Source of the DNA: UBA5536 sp964592595
Lineage (GTDB): Bacteria; Bacteroidota; Bacteroidia; Bacteroidales; F082
Direction of reading: 5' to 3'
Assembly: GCA_964592595.1 (NCBI GenBank)
Contig: CAZQFH010000045.1
Coordinates: 1 to 28,623, forward strand
DNA length: 28,623 nucleotides
The notes below the pieces were generated by a model. The model saw nothing but the letters and a program-made list of their open reading frames with translations, was not told where the DNA came from and did no database searches. This document shows, in pieces, positions 14,745-23,614 of this stretch. The stretch's first letter is position 1, and every line of letters begins with the position of its first letter. The position numbers and the translations under genes were made by a program.

Positions 14745-16004
14745 ATGAAAACAATTTTACGTAAAAGGTATTTAGAAACGCTTAGTGTTCTTAAAGACAA
14801 GAATTTAATTAAAGTTGCCACAGGTGTGAGGCGTTGTGGAAAATCAACTTTAATGACACAATTTCAAGACTTATTGCGTAAAGACAACAGCAAAGTTCCC
14901 ATTTTGGCTATCAATATGGATATGCCAGATTTTAGGTTTTTAGCTGAAAAAAAACTGTCTGCCCTGCCTACCGGACAAGCAGGTGGACAGGCTGGTTGGA
15001 AGGAAATCTATGATTATATCCTTAAGAATCTTAAAAAAAACGTAACCAATTACGTATTTATAGACGAAGTGCAAAATGTTCCGGAATTTGAAAAACTATT
15101 AGAAGGCTTGTACGTTCACCCAAATATAGATTTGTATGTAACAGGTTCAAACGCATTTTTATTATCAAGCGAATTGGCTACTTTACTAACAGGGAGAGCT
15201 TATGAAATAAATGTATTGCCTTTTTCTTTTGCAGAATATTTAGAGTTCACAGGCACAGACACCAACCCCGACCGAGCTTTTGCAGCGTATGTGCGTACAG
15301 GTGGTTTTCCCGAAGCTGTAAGACTTTCAGCTGAAGGAAATCATTTTGCGAATGAATATTTGCAAATGGTTTTTAAAAACATTTACAACAACGATATTTC
15401 TAAGCGTTATACTATCTATGCCGAAGAATCCTACCGGGAGGTTGTAAACTTCTTGATCGATTCTGTTGGGTCAAGTGTTTCGGCAGGGAATATTTCCAAA
15501 GTTTTAACAGCCAACAAAAAGAAAATAGACAACAAAACAGTGTCGAAGTACATTGAAACTTTGGTTGAAGCCTACTTGTTTTATAAGGTAAACCGCTACG
15601 ACATCAAAGGCAAACAACATTTGGCAACCCTGGAAAAATACTATTTGGTGGATTTAGGTTTTCGCAACGCAATACTTGGAAAAGAATTGGCAAGCGATAC
15701 AGGACATTTGCTTGAAAACATAATTTTTCTTGAGCTAAAACGCAGAAATAACCAGGTATGGATTGGGAAAACCAATAATTTAGAAGTTGATTTTGTTGTT
15801 CGCAACAACGAAGGTTATACACAATACATACAAGTTGCACAAACAGTACAAAACGCAACAACTTTAGAACGTGAGCTGGCACCATTTGAAAGTATTGCCG
15901 ACCATCATGAAAAACTTTTAATAACAATGGACTACGAAACAGGTACATATAACGGAATTAAAAAAATAAACGCATTGGATTGGCTAATAAAAAGCGAAAA
16001 GTAA
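14745..16004 (+). CDS. AAA ATPase with DUF4143 domain
   Basis: A 419-residue ATP-binding protein. Walker A is GVRRCGKST (27-35), Walker B VFIDE (104-108), followed by YVTGSNAFLLSSE (sensor region), LTGRAYEINVLPFSFAEYL, and the C-terminal DUF4143 region with VSKYIETLVEAYLFYKVNRY, YYLVDLGFRNAILG, LENIIFLELKRR and EVDFVV. The last two resemble a PD-(D/E)xK-like nuclease fold (E-x-K and D residues). These proteins are very common in Bacteroidota accessory regions; the role is unsettled. Residues 72-84 (SALPTGQAGGQAG) are an insertion encoded by a palindromic repeat. The gene sits alone between repeat copies A and B. Confidence 0.88.
   Translation: MKTILRKRYLETLSVLKDKNLIKVATGVRRCGKSTLMTQFQDLLRKDNSKVPILAINMDMPDFRFLAEKKLSALPTGQAGGQAGWKEIYDYILKNLKKNVTNYVFIDEVQNVPEFEKLLEGLYVHPNIDLYVTGSNAFLLSSELATLLTGRAYEINVLPFSFAEYLEFTGTDTNPDRAFAAYVRTGGFPEAVRLSAEGNHFANEYLQMVFKNIYNNDISKRYTIYAEESYREVVNFLIDSVGSSVSAGNISKVLTANKKKIDNKTVSKYIETLVEAYLFYKVNRYDIKGKQHLATLEKYYLVDLGFRNAILGKELASDTGHLLENIIFLELKRRNNQVWIGKTNNLEVDFVVRNNEGYTQYIQVAQTVQNATTLERELAPFESIADHHEKLLITMDYETGTYNGIKKINALDWLIKSEK
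14957..14996 (+). repeat. Intragenic palindromic repeat inside the ATPase gene
   Basis: The stretch contains CTGCCTACCGGACAAGCAGG and GGACAGGC, built of CCTGCC/GGACAGGC-type complementary units, and encodes SALPTGQAGGQAG in frame. It interrupts the usual link between FRFL and the WKEIYDYI helix. LPTGQAG-like inserts from short GC-rich palindromes recur in Bacteroidota proteins, from general knowledge. The insert keeps the frame open. Confidence 0.6.
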
Positions 16005-16061
16005 GGGTGAACCGATAGTAATTAGGAATTCTTGTGGCACGAAGTGCCTGGCATGAACGAC

Positions 16062-16390
16062 TGCGCTGTTGCTTCCGGCCATCCGGGATGTAATCCGTGT
16101 CCGGAAAAAACAAAAACCCCACTACATTAGCTTATTTTCTTGTCTTATGCCCAGCCAAAGAACCAAAGCCCTCCCTCTTACTGATGCAAGTATTTTGCAT
16201 AAAACAATAAACCGCAGCAATCGGATTTTCTTACCAGAACTAAAAACATTTTTTTCTACCTTTATGCCTTATTAACCAAACCATTGGGCTTATGCAGCAA
16301 TTAGCAAACTCAAAAACTGAATGTATCCGACAGATACTGGTAGATAGGAGTAAAAAAAATGGGCATATAAGAAGTTACCTGCAAGCATAA
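16062..16390 (+). repeat. Interspersed repeat, copy B
   Basis: Direct copy of the repeat between the ATPase and Fic genes. Landmarks: GCGCTGTTGCTTCCGG head, ATCCGTGTCCGGAAAA, CACTACATTAGCTTATTTTC, AACCGCAGCAATCGG, TTCTACCTTTATGCC, and the full 3' tail. Positions 16275-16357 are identical to 27997-28079 of copy D (83 nt). The middle (about 16170-16200) differs from the other copies. Confidence 0.88.
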
Positions 16391-16400
16391 AAGAGCATCG

Positions 16401-16483
16401 TGCAACGAATAAAGCACCTATTCAATGCAAATAATGCAACGATAATTTGAGATTGCAACGAATAAACTGTATATTTGTTGCAA
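16401..16483 (+). promoter_or_regulatory. Fic promoter and cluster of TGCAAC operator-like sites
   Basis: TTTG (16446-16449), 20 nt, TATATTTG (16470-16477) is a full Bacteroidota promoter. Around it are TGCAAC at 16401, 16435 and 16454 and the inverted GTTGCA at 16477; TTGCAAC (16453-16459) and GTTGCAA (16477-16483) form a 7 bp inverted repeat that brackets the -7 box. TGCAACGAATAAA occurs twice (16401 and 16454). This arrangement suits repression by a DNA-binding protein, possibly the Fic protein through its C-terminal winged helix. Confidence 0.6.
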
Positions 16484-16495
16484 AATTTAAGACGA

Positions 16496-17602
16496 ATGGG
16501 ATATTATATACATCAGAAAGACAATTGGCCAAATTTCTCATGGAATAACGATGAGTTCGTCAATCTGTTAAGTGAAGCGAGAAATCTACAAGGACGATTA
16601 ATTGGTAAAATGGAATCTCTGGGTTTTGAATTACGAGATGAAGCTTTACTTGAAACTTTAACTTTGGATGTATTAAAATCTGCAGAGATTGAAGGAGAAC
16701 TTTTAAATCCCGAGCAAGTGCGTTCCTCAATTGCTCAACGATTAGGAATGGAATTCGCTGGTGCAATTATGTCGGATAGAAATGTAGACGGGATGGTTGA
16801 TATGATGATTGATGCGACCAGAAATTGTTTTAAACCTTTAACAGTAGAGAGACTCTTTGATTGGCACGCAGCATTATTTCCAATGGGAAGAAGTGGGATT
16901 TTCAAAATTACTGTTGCTGATTGGAGAAAAGATATATCTGGACAAATGCAAGTTGTATCGGGTGCTGCGGGAAGAGAAAAAGTTCATTTTCAAGCTCCGG
17001 ATGCTGATTTAATCGAAATGGAAATGAACCGTTTTATAAAATGGTTTAACGAAGAAAATAAAATAGATTTAGTAATAAAAGCTGCAATCGCTCACCTATG
17101 GTTTGTGACAATTCATCCATTTCAAGATGGTAATGGGCGAATTACAAGAGCCTTGACTGATATGTTATTAGCTCAATCGGATAAGAGTACACAGCGATTT
17201 TATAGCATGTCTGCTCAAATTAGAGTAGAAAGAAAAGAATACTACGAGATTCTCGAAAAAACACAAAAAGGAGACCTTGACATATCTGAATGGATAAAAT
17301 GGTTTTTAAGCTGTTTAATTAATGCTTTAAAAGCAACCGATAATATTCTTACCCGAGTTTTGTTAAAAGCAGATTTCTGGAATAGAAATTCAAAAACAAT
17401 AATTAACGAGAGACAAAAGCAGATTTTAAACAAATTACTGGATGGATTTGAAGGTAAACTGACTTCAATGAAATGGGCTAAGATTACAAAATGTTCAAAA
17501 GACACAGCAATTAGGGATATTAATGACCTGATAAATAAGGACATATTACAGAAAGAGTCAGCAGGAGGAAGAAGTACAAATTATGAACTGCGGAGCATTT
17601 AA
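16496..17602 (+). CDS. Fic-domain protein with DUF4172 N-terminus
   Basis: Start taken at the ATG at 16496, 18 nt after the -7 box; a TTG seven codons upstream lies inside the promoter. The 368-residue protein begins YYIHQKDNWPNFSWNN (DUF4172), followed by the inhibitory-type motif SAEIEG (62-67), then the Fic active site HPFQDGNGR (207-215) with the catalytic histidine. The C-terminal 60 residues form a winged-helix-like segment (MKWAKITKCSKDTAIRDIND). Fic enzymes usually transfer AMP to target proteins; the SxxxEG motif places it in the class with built-in N-terminal auto-inhibition. The target is unknown. It lies alone between repeat copies B and C. Confidence 0.9.
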   Translation: MGYYIHQKDNWPNFSWNNDEFVNLLSEARNLQGRLIGKMESLGFELRDEALLETLTLDVLKSAEIEGELLNPEQVRSSIAQRLGMEFAGAIMSDRNVDGMVDMMIDATRNCFKPLTVERLFDWHAALFPMGRSGIFKITVADWRKDISGQMQVVSGAAGREKVHFQAPDADLIEMEMNRFIKWFNEENKIDLVIKAAIAHLWFVTIHPFQDGNGRITRALTDMLLAQSDKSTQRFYSMSAQIRVERKEYYEILEKTQKGDLDISEWIKWFLSCLINALKATDNILTRVLLKADFWNRNSKTIINERQKQILNKLLDGFEGKLTSMKWAKITKCSKDTAIRDINDLINKDILQKESAGGRSTNYELRSI

Positions 17603-17685
17603 CAGGGGTAATTATAAGAAATGCCAGACGGCAATAATATATTAAAATAATAGCCGGGACAGTAGTAAATTTATGGGTTTTAACC

Positions 17686-17994
17686 CCGGCGCTGGTCCGG
17701 ATTATCCGTATCCGGAAATACAAAAAACCAACGGCATAAGCTTATTTTCTTGTCCAGTGCCTGGGCAATGAACCAAACCCCTCGCTTTTGGTATAGCTGG
17801 GATTTGTATGAAACAACAAACCGCAGCAAACTGATTTTTTCTTACCGGAAATAAAAACATTTTTTACCTTTATGGCTTATTAACCAAACAATCGGCTTTA
17901 TGTAGCATTTAGTAACCACAAAAGCTGAATGTGTCTGACAGATACTGGTGGATAGGAGTAAAAAAAATGGGCATATAAGAAGTTGTAAGCAAGC
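17686..17994 (+). repeat. Interspersed repeat, copy C
   Basis: Direct copy between the Fic gene and the XRE/type IIG operon. It has the clearest palindromic head: TCCGGAT (17696-17702) and ATCCGGA (17710-17716), 7 bp perfect with 7 nt between. Positions 17778-17820 are identical to 27891-27933 of copy D (43 nt). The 3' tail differs from copy B by one base over about 44 nt. From 17995 to 18285 no gene is seen; GCCGACACACAACCC (18076) and GCCGACACACGACCC (18181) form a short direct repeat there. Confidence 0.88.
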
Positions 17995-18285
17995 CTGAGA
18001 ACGACCATACTCCGAAAAAGTAGACATCTGAAATACGAACTTTGACATCTTGACTAAAACTTATGGACTGACTTTGCCGACACACAACCCGACCCGAATG
18101 TTTTAAAATTTTTTTCCACCGCACATTTTAAAAAATAATTTTAGCCAGCCGCACATTGGCACATTTGCAAAACCGCACAAGCCGACACACGACCCCAAGT
18201 TTTGTAAAAGAGCCAATTTTCCAAATCTCGACAGGAATGTTGAAAATAATTTGAGATAAATGGAGACAAATCAAAAATCTTTTTC

Positions 18286-18306
18286 TAATTTTGACACATT
18301 ATGTCA
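18286..18306 (+). promoter_or_regulatory. -7 box and operator of the XRE/restriction operon
   Basis: TAATTTTG (18286-18293) fits TAnnTTTG. It overlaps a perfect inverted repeat TGACA-CATTA-TGTCA (18292-18306) that also covers the ATG at 18301. A regulator bound here would block both transcription start and translation start, which fits autorepression by the XRE protein. A good -33 element is not visible. Confidence 0.55.
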
Positions 18307-18627
18307 ATAGAGGTTATGTCAACAGAAACAATAGGCGAAAAGCTAAGACACATTAGAGAAGAAAAGGAACTTCCATTGCGGAAAGTTGCTGCATTGCTCG
18401 ACATTGATGTTGCTATTTTGAGCAAAATGGAACGTGGAGAGCGGAAAATCACAAAAGAAGTGGTTCTGAAACTTGCCGACATATACGATTACAACCCAAA
18501 CGAACTTTTGGTTTCATTCTTAAGCGATAAGATTTTGTATGAAATTCAGGATGAAGATTTGGGAATAGAAGCACTGAAAGTAGCAGAGGAAAGAGCCAAA
18601 TATATTAAAGCGAATAAGAGGAAATGA
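18301..18627 (+). CDS. XRE-family controller-like regulator
   Basis: A 108-residue helix-turn-helix protein (IGEKLRHIREEKELPLRKVA, LDIDVAILSKMERGERKITK) of the XRE/Cro-CI class. It lies directly upstream of the type IIG restriction-modification gene, whose ATG overlaps its stop (ATGA at 18624-18627). Position, size and the palindrome at its start match controller (C) proteins, which delay endonuclease expression until methylation is established. The start may be 18301 or the in-frame ATG at 18316; both are followed by TCA, so ATGTCA occurs twice. Confidence 0.82.
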   Translation: MSIEVMSTETIGEKLRHIREEKELPLRKVAALLDIDVAILSKMERGERKITKEVVLKLADIYDYNPNELLVSFLSDKILYEIQDEDLGIEALKVAEERAKYIKANKRK

Positions 18628-21611
18628 CAATAAAGCAACTCATAGAAAAATATACCGCTGACAGGGATTATTACTTGACAAGCAGGTATAATGAAACACT
18701 GCTTCGCAGTGATTTCTTAGACCCATTTTTCGAGTTGCTTGGCTGGGACATTAAAAACAATGCAGGAAAACAGACCAACGAACGAGAAGTAATTTTAGAA
18801 GAAGCATTAAAGGCAAACGCTTCTGAACATTCCAAAAAACCTGATTACACTTTCCGACTTTTTTCTGAAAGAAAATTCTTTTTGGAGGCAAAAAAACCTT
18901 GTGTTTCCATTGAATCAAACAACGACACTGCAAAACAAGTCAGACGATACGGATTTACAGCGAAGTTGAAAATTTCAGTACTCTCAAACTTTGAATACTT
19001 AATCATTTACGACACTTCTGTAAAAGTCGAGAAAGATGACAATTACACAAAAGCACTCGTAAAAAAATACCATTACACTGAATACGAAAGCAAGTTTGAA
19101 GAAATTAAACAACTTATAGGTAAGAAGTCTGTTTATTCGGGAGCCTTTGAAACGGAATGGAAAGAAATTGAAAGTAAAATCAATCAATACTCGATTGACA
19201 ATTTATTCCTAAACCAAATTAATGAATGGAGAAAAGCCCTTGGTACTGAAATTTTCAAACACGAGCCAAAAATTGACGAGCAACAACTTAATGACATTGT
19301 TCAGAGTTACATCAACCGAATTATTTTTCTTCGTGTTTGTGAGGATAGAAATTTAGAGGATTATCAAACCCTTTTGAAGTTTGCCAATACAAATGATTTT
19401 AATTCCTTAACCAAAAAGTTTGAACAAGCCGACAAACGCTATAATTCAGGATTGTTTGACCAATTGCTAAAAGATAAAATTGTAGAAAATATCAGTTCTG
19501 TTTTTTGGACAATCATCAAGCAATTGTATTACCCTGAAAGTCCGTATTCATTCAGCGTTTTTTCTTCTGATGTGTTGGGAAGCATTTATGAAATTTTCCT
19601 TTCAGAAAAATTGACCGTACAAAGTGGTGCTGTTGTTTTGGTAAAAAAGCCTGAAAATGTTGACCGTGACATTATCACTACACCGACATTTATTATCAGC
19701 GATATTCTGAGAAATACCGTTTTAAAAAAATGCGAAGGAAAAACGGATAAAGAAATTCTGAAACTCAAATTCGCTGATATTTCTTGTGGTTCAGGAGCGT
19801 TTTTGTTGGAATTAATTCAGTTGCTCAACGATATTTTGATTGACTACTACCTGAAAAATGATAAAACAAAGCTCATTCAAACGAATATCAACACCTACAA
19901 ACTGCCGTTTGAAATTAAGCAACAACTTTTATTGAATTGTATTTACGGAGTTGATAAAGATTACAATGCCGTTGAAGCAGCCAAATTTGGTTTGCTTCTC
20001 AAATTGCTTGAAGGTGAAGATGTAAATTCAACCAACAATACAAAACCTGTTTTACCCGATCTTTCACAAAATGTTTTCTTTGGAAACAGTTTGTTGAATC
20101 CGAAGCAAGTAACGAATAAGAAAGACCAGGTAATTATTAATCCATTTGATTTTTCAAAACTTCGCTTTGATGTCATTGTAGGCAATCCGCCTTATATGAA
20201 ATCGAAGGATATGAAAAATATTACTCCGCTTGAACTACCACTTTACAAAACCAATTACAACTCTGCTTACAAGCAGTTTGACAAATATTTCCTTTTTCTT
20301 GAACAAGGAATCAATTTATTGGCTGATGATGGAATTTTAGGTTATATCGTTCCGAGTAAGTTCACAAAAGTTGGAGCAGGTAAAAAACTTCGTGAATTAC
20401 TCGCAGAAAAAGAATATTTGCATTCAATCGTTTCATTTGGTGCAAATCAGGTTTTTGTAAATAAAACAACTTACACGAGTATTTTAATACTCTCGAAACA
20501 AAAACAAAAAGCATTTTCTTTTACAGAAGTAAAAAGTCTCACTGAATGGAAAATCAGAGATTTTAAAAGAATTGAGTTTGATAAAATAGAACCCAAAAAT
20601 CTATCAAGTGATTTGTGGTTTTTAATTCCTCCTTATTTAAAAAACGCATATACTTCAATTTTAAATCAAAGTGAAACCCTTGAAAAAATAGTAGGAAAAA
20701 AGAATATCAATAATGGGATTCAAACAAGTGCAAATGATGTGTTTGTAATCAAACCTTTAAAGGTCGATTCAAAATATATTCATTTTGAAAAGAAAGGTAT
20801 AAGTTTCAAAGTTGAGAAATCAGCAACAATGCCATACTACGAAACAGCTAGAAAAAAAGGAGAGGATAAGTTAAATACCTACAGAACGTTAAAGCCAAAC
20901 ACATTTGTAATTTACCCATATCAAGTAATTAAAAGTAAAGCGGAGTTTATTGAAGAAAAAGAATTCAAGAAAAAATTTCCCTTTGCGTACAAGTATCTAA
21001 CTTATCACAAAACAAGATTAGCAGAAAGAGATGTAAAACCTGTTCCAAAAACAAAAAACGAATGGTATAGGTATGGAAGAAGCCAATATTTAGAACTTGG
21101 TGAAATAAAGGAGAAAATAATAATTGGTGTTATGTCATCAGGAGAGAAGTATCCTATTGACAAACACAAAACTTTACATACTGCAGGTGGTACGGCAGGA
21201 TATTGTAGTGTTTACTTGTCTGATAAGAATCCTTACTCTATTTACTATATACAAGCTATTCTTAATTCGAGATATGTTGAGTGGATCATTCATTTGAGAG
21301 GTGAAGTTTTCAGAGGTGGTTATATAGCAAGAGGAACAAAGGTTTTGAAAAATCTACCTATCAGAAAGATTGATTTTTCAGATGCCAAACAAAAAGCACT
21401 TCACGACAAAATAGTAGAAACTCAAAAAGAATTAATCAGCATTTATGACCAAATAGATGCAAACGCAGGAAATAGAAGAACTTTAACTCCACTGCAAGGA
21501 CAATTTGCAAGAGAGAAAGCCAACCTAGATAAGCTATTAGCTAAACTATACGATTTAGGTACTGAAGATTCATTAATCCCATTAATCAAAGAATTGTATG
21601 AAGCTAATTAA
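18624..21611 (+). CDS. Type IIG restriction-modification enzyme, Eco57I-like
   Basis: A 995-residue protein combining nuclease, adenine methylase and DNA recognition. The N-terminus has a PD-(D/E)xK-type nuclease motif: PDYTF with Asp74, then FFLEAKKP with Glu88 and Lys90. The methylase core shows motif I FADISCGSGAF (about 383-393) and motif IV GNPPY (NPPY 521-524), the gamma-class N6-adenine order. The C-terminal third (VYLSDKNPYSIYYIQAILNS, FRGGYIARGTKVLKNLPI) resembles TaqI-type specificity domains. Length is very close to Eco57I, and as in that system a separate methylase follows with a 14 nt overlap. The recognition sequence cannot be read from the protein. Confidence 0.88.
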   Translation: MTIKQLIEKYTADRDYYLTSRYNETLLRSDFLDPFFELLGWDIKNNAGKQTNEREVILEEALKANASEHSKKPDYTFRLFSERKFFLEAKKPCVSIESNNDTAKQVRRYGFTAKLKISVLSNFEYLIIYDTSVKVEKDDNYTKALVKKYHYTEYESKFEEIKQLIGKKSVYSGAFETEWKEIESKINQYSIDNLFLNQINEWRKALGTEIFKHEPKIDEQQLNDIVQSYINRIIFLRVCEDRNLEDYQTLLKFANTNDFNSLTKKFEQADKRYNSGLFDQLLKDKIVENISSVFWTIIKQLYYPESPYSFSVFSSDVLGSIYEIFLSEKLTVQSGAVVLVKKPENVDRDIITTPTFIISDILRNTVLKKCEGKTDKEILKLKFADISCGSGAFLLELIQLLNDILIDYYLKNDKTKLIQTNINTYKLPFEIKQQLLLNCIYGVDKDYNAVEAAKFGLLLKLLEGEDVNSTNNTKPVLPDLSQNVFFGNSLLNPKQVTNKKDQVIINPFDFSKLRFDVIVGNPPYMKSKDMKNITPLELPLYKTNYNSAYKQFDKYFLFLEQGINLLADDGILGYIVPSKFTKVGAGKKLRELLAEKEYLHSIVSFGANQVFVNKTTYTSILILSKQKQKAFSFTEVKSLTEWKIRDFKRIEFDKIEPKNLSSDLWFLIPPYLKNAYTSILNQSETLEKIVGKKNINNGIQTSANDVFVIKPLKVDSKYIHFEKKGISFKVEKSATMPYYETARKKGEDKLNTYRTLKPNTFVIYPYQVIKSKAEFIEEKEFKKKFPFAYKYLTYHKTRLAERDVKPVPKTKNEWYRYGRSQYLELGEIKEKIIIGVMSSGEKYPIDKHKTLHTAGGTAGYCSVYLSDKNPYSIYYIQAILNSRYVEWIIHLRGEVFRGGYIARGTKVLKNLPIRKIDFSDAKQKALHDKIVETQKELISIYDQIDANAGNRRTLTPLQGQFAREKANLDKLLAKLYDLGTEDSLIPLIKELYEAN

Positions 21612-23205
21612 GAACGCAACAGCCGAGAAATTGAGAGGCGGATTTTACACACCCGTGCCAATTGCTGCATTCATTTTGAAATGGGGCATCAATGGAAGTT
21701 CAGACTATGAAATTTTAGAACCAAGTTGTGGTGATGGAGTTTTTATCGAACAATTGAAACAGAACAACCATAAATTCAAATCAGTAACAGCCATTGAATT
21801 TGATGATTTGGAAGCAGAAAAAGCTGATAAAATCAAACTCAACAACAAGAATGTAATCAATACAGATTTTCATTTGTATTGCAATGAAACCACACAGAGA
21901 TTTGATTTAGTAGTGGGCAATCCGCCTTACATTCGCTATCAATATTTTCAGGAAGAACAGCAAAATGAAGCTATCAAAGTTTTCAATCGTGCTAAACTAA
22001 AATACTCCAAACTGACCAATGCTTGGGTTTCTTTTGTGGTTGGTTCAAGTCTGTTACTCAAAGAAAAAGGTAAAATTGGTTTTGTAATTCCTGCCGAATT
22101 GTTGCAAGTATCGTATGCTCAACAACTCCGTGAGTTTTTGGCTCATTTCTACAATAAAATCAATATCATTTCTTTTGAGAAGTTAGTTTTTCCTGATATT
22201 CAGCAAGAAGTTGTTTTGTTGCTGTGTGAGAAAAACGGAAGTGATTCGCACTTAATTGAACATCTTGAATTAAGAGATGCTTCTGACCTTGAAAAGCTTG
22301 ATGTAAACATCCTAAAAAGTCCTTCCAAAAAAATAGATTTCAAATCAAATAAATGGACTTATTACTTTTTGGAACAAGAAGAGATTGACTTTTTGGAACA
22401 GATTGCCAAAAAACGAAAAGTTCCAACAATTAGTAATTATGCCAGTGTAGAAGTAGGTATTACCACAGGTGCAAATGATTATTTTACCGTGCCTTTGCTA
22501 GTTGTAGAAGCATACGACCTGAAAGAATACGCAAAGCCTATGGTTGGCAGAAGTGTACAGGTCAATAGCGTAATTTTTACGGAAAAGGATTGGAAACTTA
22601 ACAGACAAACCAAAGCCAAAGCACACTTATTGGTGTTTCCAGCCAAAGAAAAAATCAACGGACACAAAGGAGCGAACTCATACATTCGTTTAGGCGAATC
22701 AATGGGCGTAAACAAAGGCTACAAAACAGGCATTCGTGATGATTGGTTTGTAATACCTTCCATCAAACTTTCTGATGCGTTATTTATCCGTAGAAACAAC
22801 CTTTACCCTCGTTTAATTTTGAACGAAGCAAACGCCTATACCACAGATACAATGCACCGTGTATTTATGAAGAATGACACGGACAAAAAAGCATTCATAG
22901 CCAGTTTTTATAATTCATTGTCATTGGCTTTTTCTGAAATAGTTGGTCGTAGTTATGGCGGTGGCGTATTGGAGTTGATGCCAAGCGAAGCAGGAAAAAT
23001 ATTGTTCCCTTACCAAACCGAAAACGCTGATTTGCTTGCAACGATTGACCAAATGATGCGAGAGAAAAAAAGCATTGATGAAATTTTAAAAATCACCAAC
23101 AAGCAAATCCTGAAAGACGGATATGGCTTTAGCGATAAAGAAATAAGACTGGCTGATAGTATTTGGAAAAAGTTGTCGGCAAGGCGATTAAATAGAAATA
23201 AATAA
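21598..23205 (+). CDS. Companion N6-adenine DNA methyltransferase, M.Eco57I-like
   Basis: A 535-residue adenine methylase. It starts with KLRGGFYTPVPIAAFILKW, has motif I EPSCGDG (41-47), motif IV GNPPYIRY (NPPY 108-111), and a C-terminal target-recognition part with IRRNNLYPRLILNEANAYTT and SYGGGVLELMPSEAGKI. This is the Eco57I-family modification subunit that protects the second strand of an asymmetric site. It overlaps the type IIG gene by 14 nt and completes a three-gene operon with the XRE regulator. No clear terminator is seen in 23206-23287. Confidence 0.9.
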   Translation: MKLIKNATAEKLRGGFYTPVPIAAFILKWGINGSSDYEILEPSCGDGVFIEQLKQNNHKFKSVTAIEFDDLEAEKADKIKLNNKNVINTDFHLYCNETTQRFDLVVGNPPYIRYQYFQEEQQNEAIKVFNRAKLKYSKLTNAWVSFVVGSSLLLKEKGKIGFVIPAELLQVSYAQQLREFLAHFYNKINIISFEKLVFPDIQQEVVLLLCEKNGSDSHLIEHLELRDASDLEKLDVNILKSPSKKIDFKSNKWTYYFLEQEEIDFLEQIAKKRKVPTISNYASVEVGITTGANDYFTVPLLVVEAYDLKEYAKPMVGRSVQVNSVIFTEKDWKLNRQTKAKAHLLVFPAKEKINGHKGANSYIRLGESMGVNKGYKTGIRDDWFVIPSIKLSDALFIRRNNLYPRLILNEANAYTTDTMHRVFMKNDTDKKAFIASFYNSLSLAFSEIVGRSYGGGVLELMPSEAGKILFPYQTENADLLATIDQMMREKKSIDEILKITNKQILKDGYGFSDKEIRLADSIWKKLSARRLNRNK

Positions 23206-23287
23206 AAACATTGTTGTCCGGTAAACTATAATTTTTATAACTATTTACTTTCAACTACTTGTTAATCAGTCTTAGTATTTCTCATTT

Positions 23288-23600
23288 TCAAAAGTAAGCC
23301 CCCTCCATTTCAGGGAAGAGTGAATTTTGATATTTCACTTTGTTTTCTTTTATTACCTCTCTCCAACTACCTTCTGGATCTTCGAGAAAGCGATAAATAT
23401 TGATGTAATTCATCAGTTGTTGCCGTATTAATGAAACAAGGTTAGAAAACGCCCAACTACGTTTTATCTGGCTTCTGACTAGGGTTATTAACAAATTGGC
23501 TAGCATTGCTGCCCATATTTGAATCTCAATGGCATTCTCGTTGTCGCCCAGAAAGTACTTCAACGGGAAGTTCTGCTTAAGTTGTTAATCCTCTATTTTG
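23288..23600 (-). mobile_element. IS4-type transposase remnant (C-terminal piece)
   Basis: On the minus strand the frame reads QLKQNFPLKYFLGDNENAIE and IQIWAAMLANLLITLVRSQI, then KRSWAFSNLVSLIRQQLMNY and a normal stop, which is the C-terminus of Bacteroidota IS4-family transposases. A TAA (23585-23587) lies just upstream and similarity ends near 23600, so only about 95 residues remain. No terminal inverted repeats or catalytic DDE residues are present apart from what this tail may hold. It abuts the start of the membrane/zinc-ribbon gene at 23615. Confidence 0.75.
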
Positions 23601-23614
23601 GACTTCACGTTATA

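Noticed and set aside
16069..16275. 68-codon frame in repeat copy B, and its counterpart at 27803-28042 in copy D
   Set aside because: The frames follow the repeat, not a conserved protein; they break in copies A and C.
16475..16495. TTG start for the Fic protein
   Set aside because: It overlaps the -7 box; the ATG at 16496 begins the conserved DUF4172 domain.
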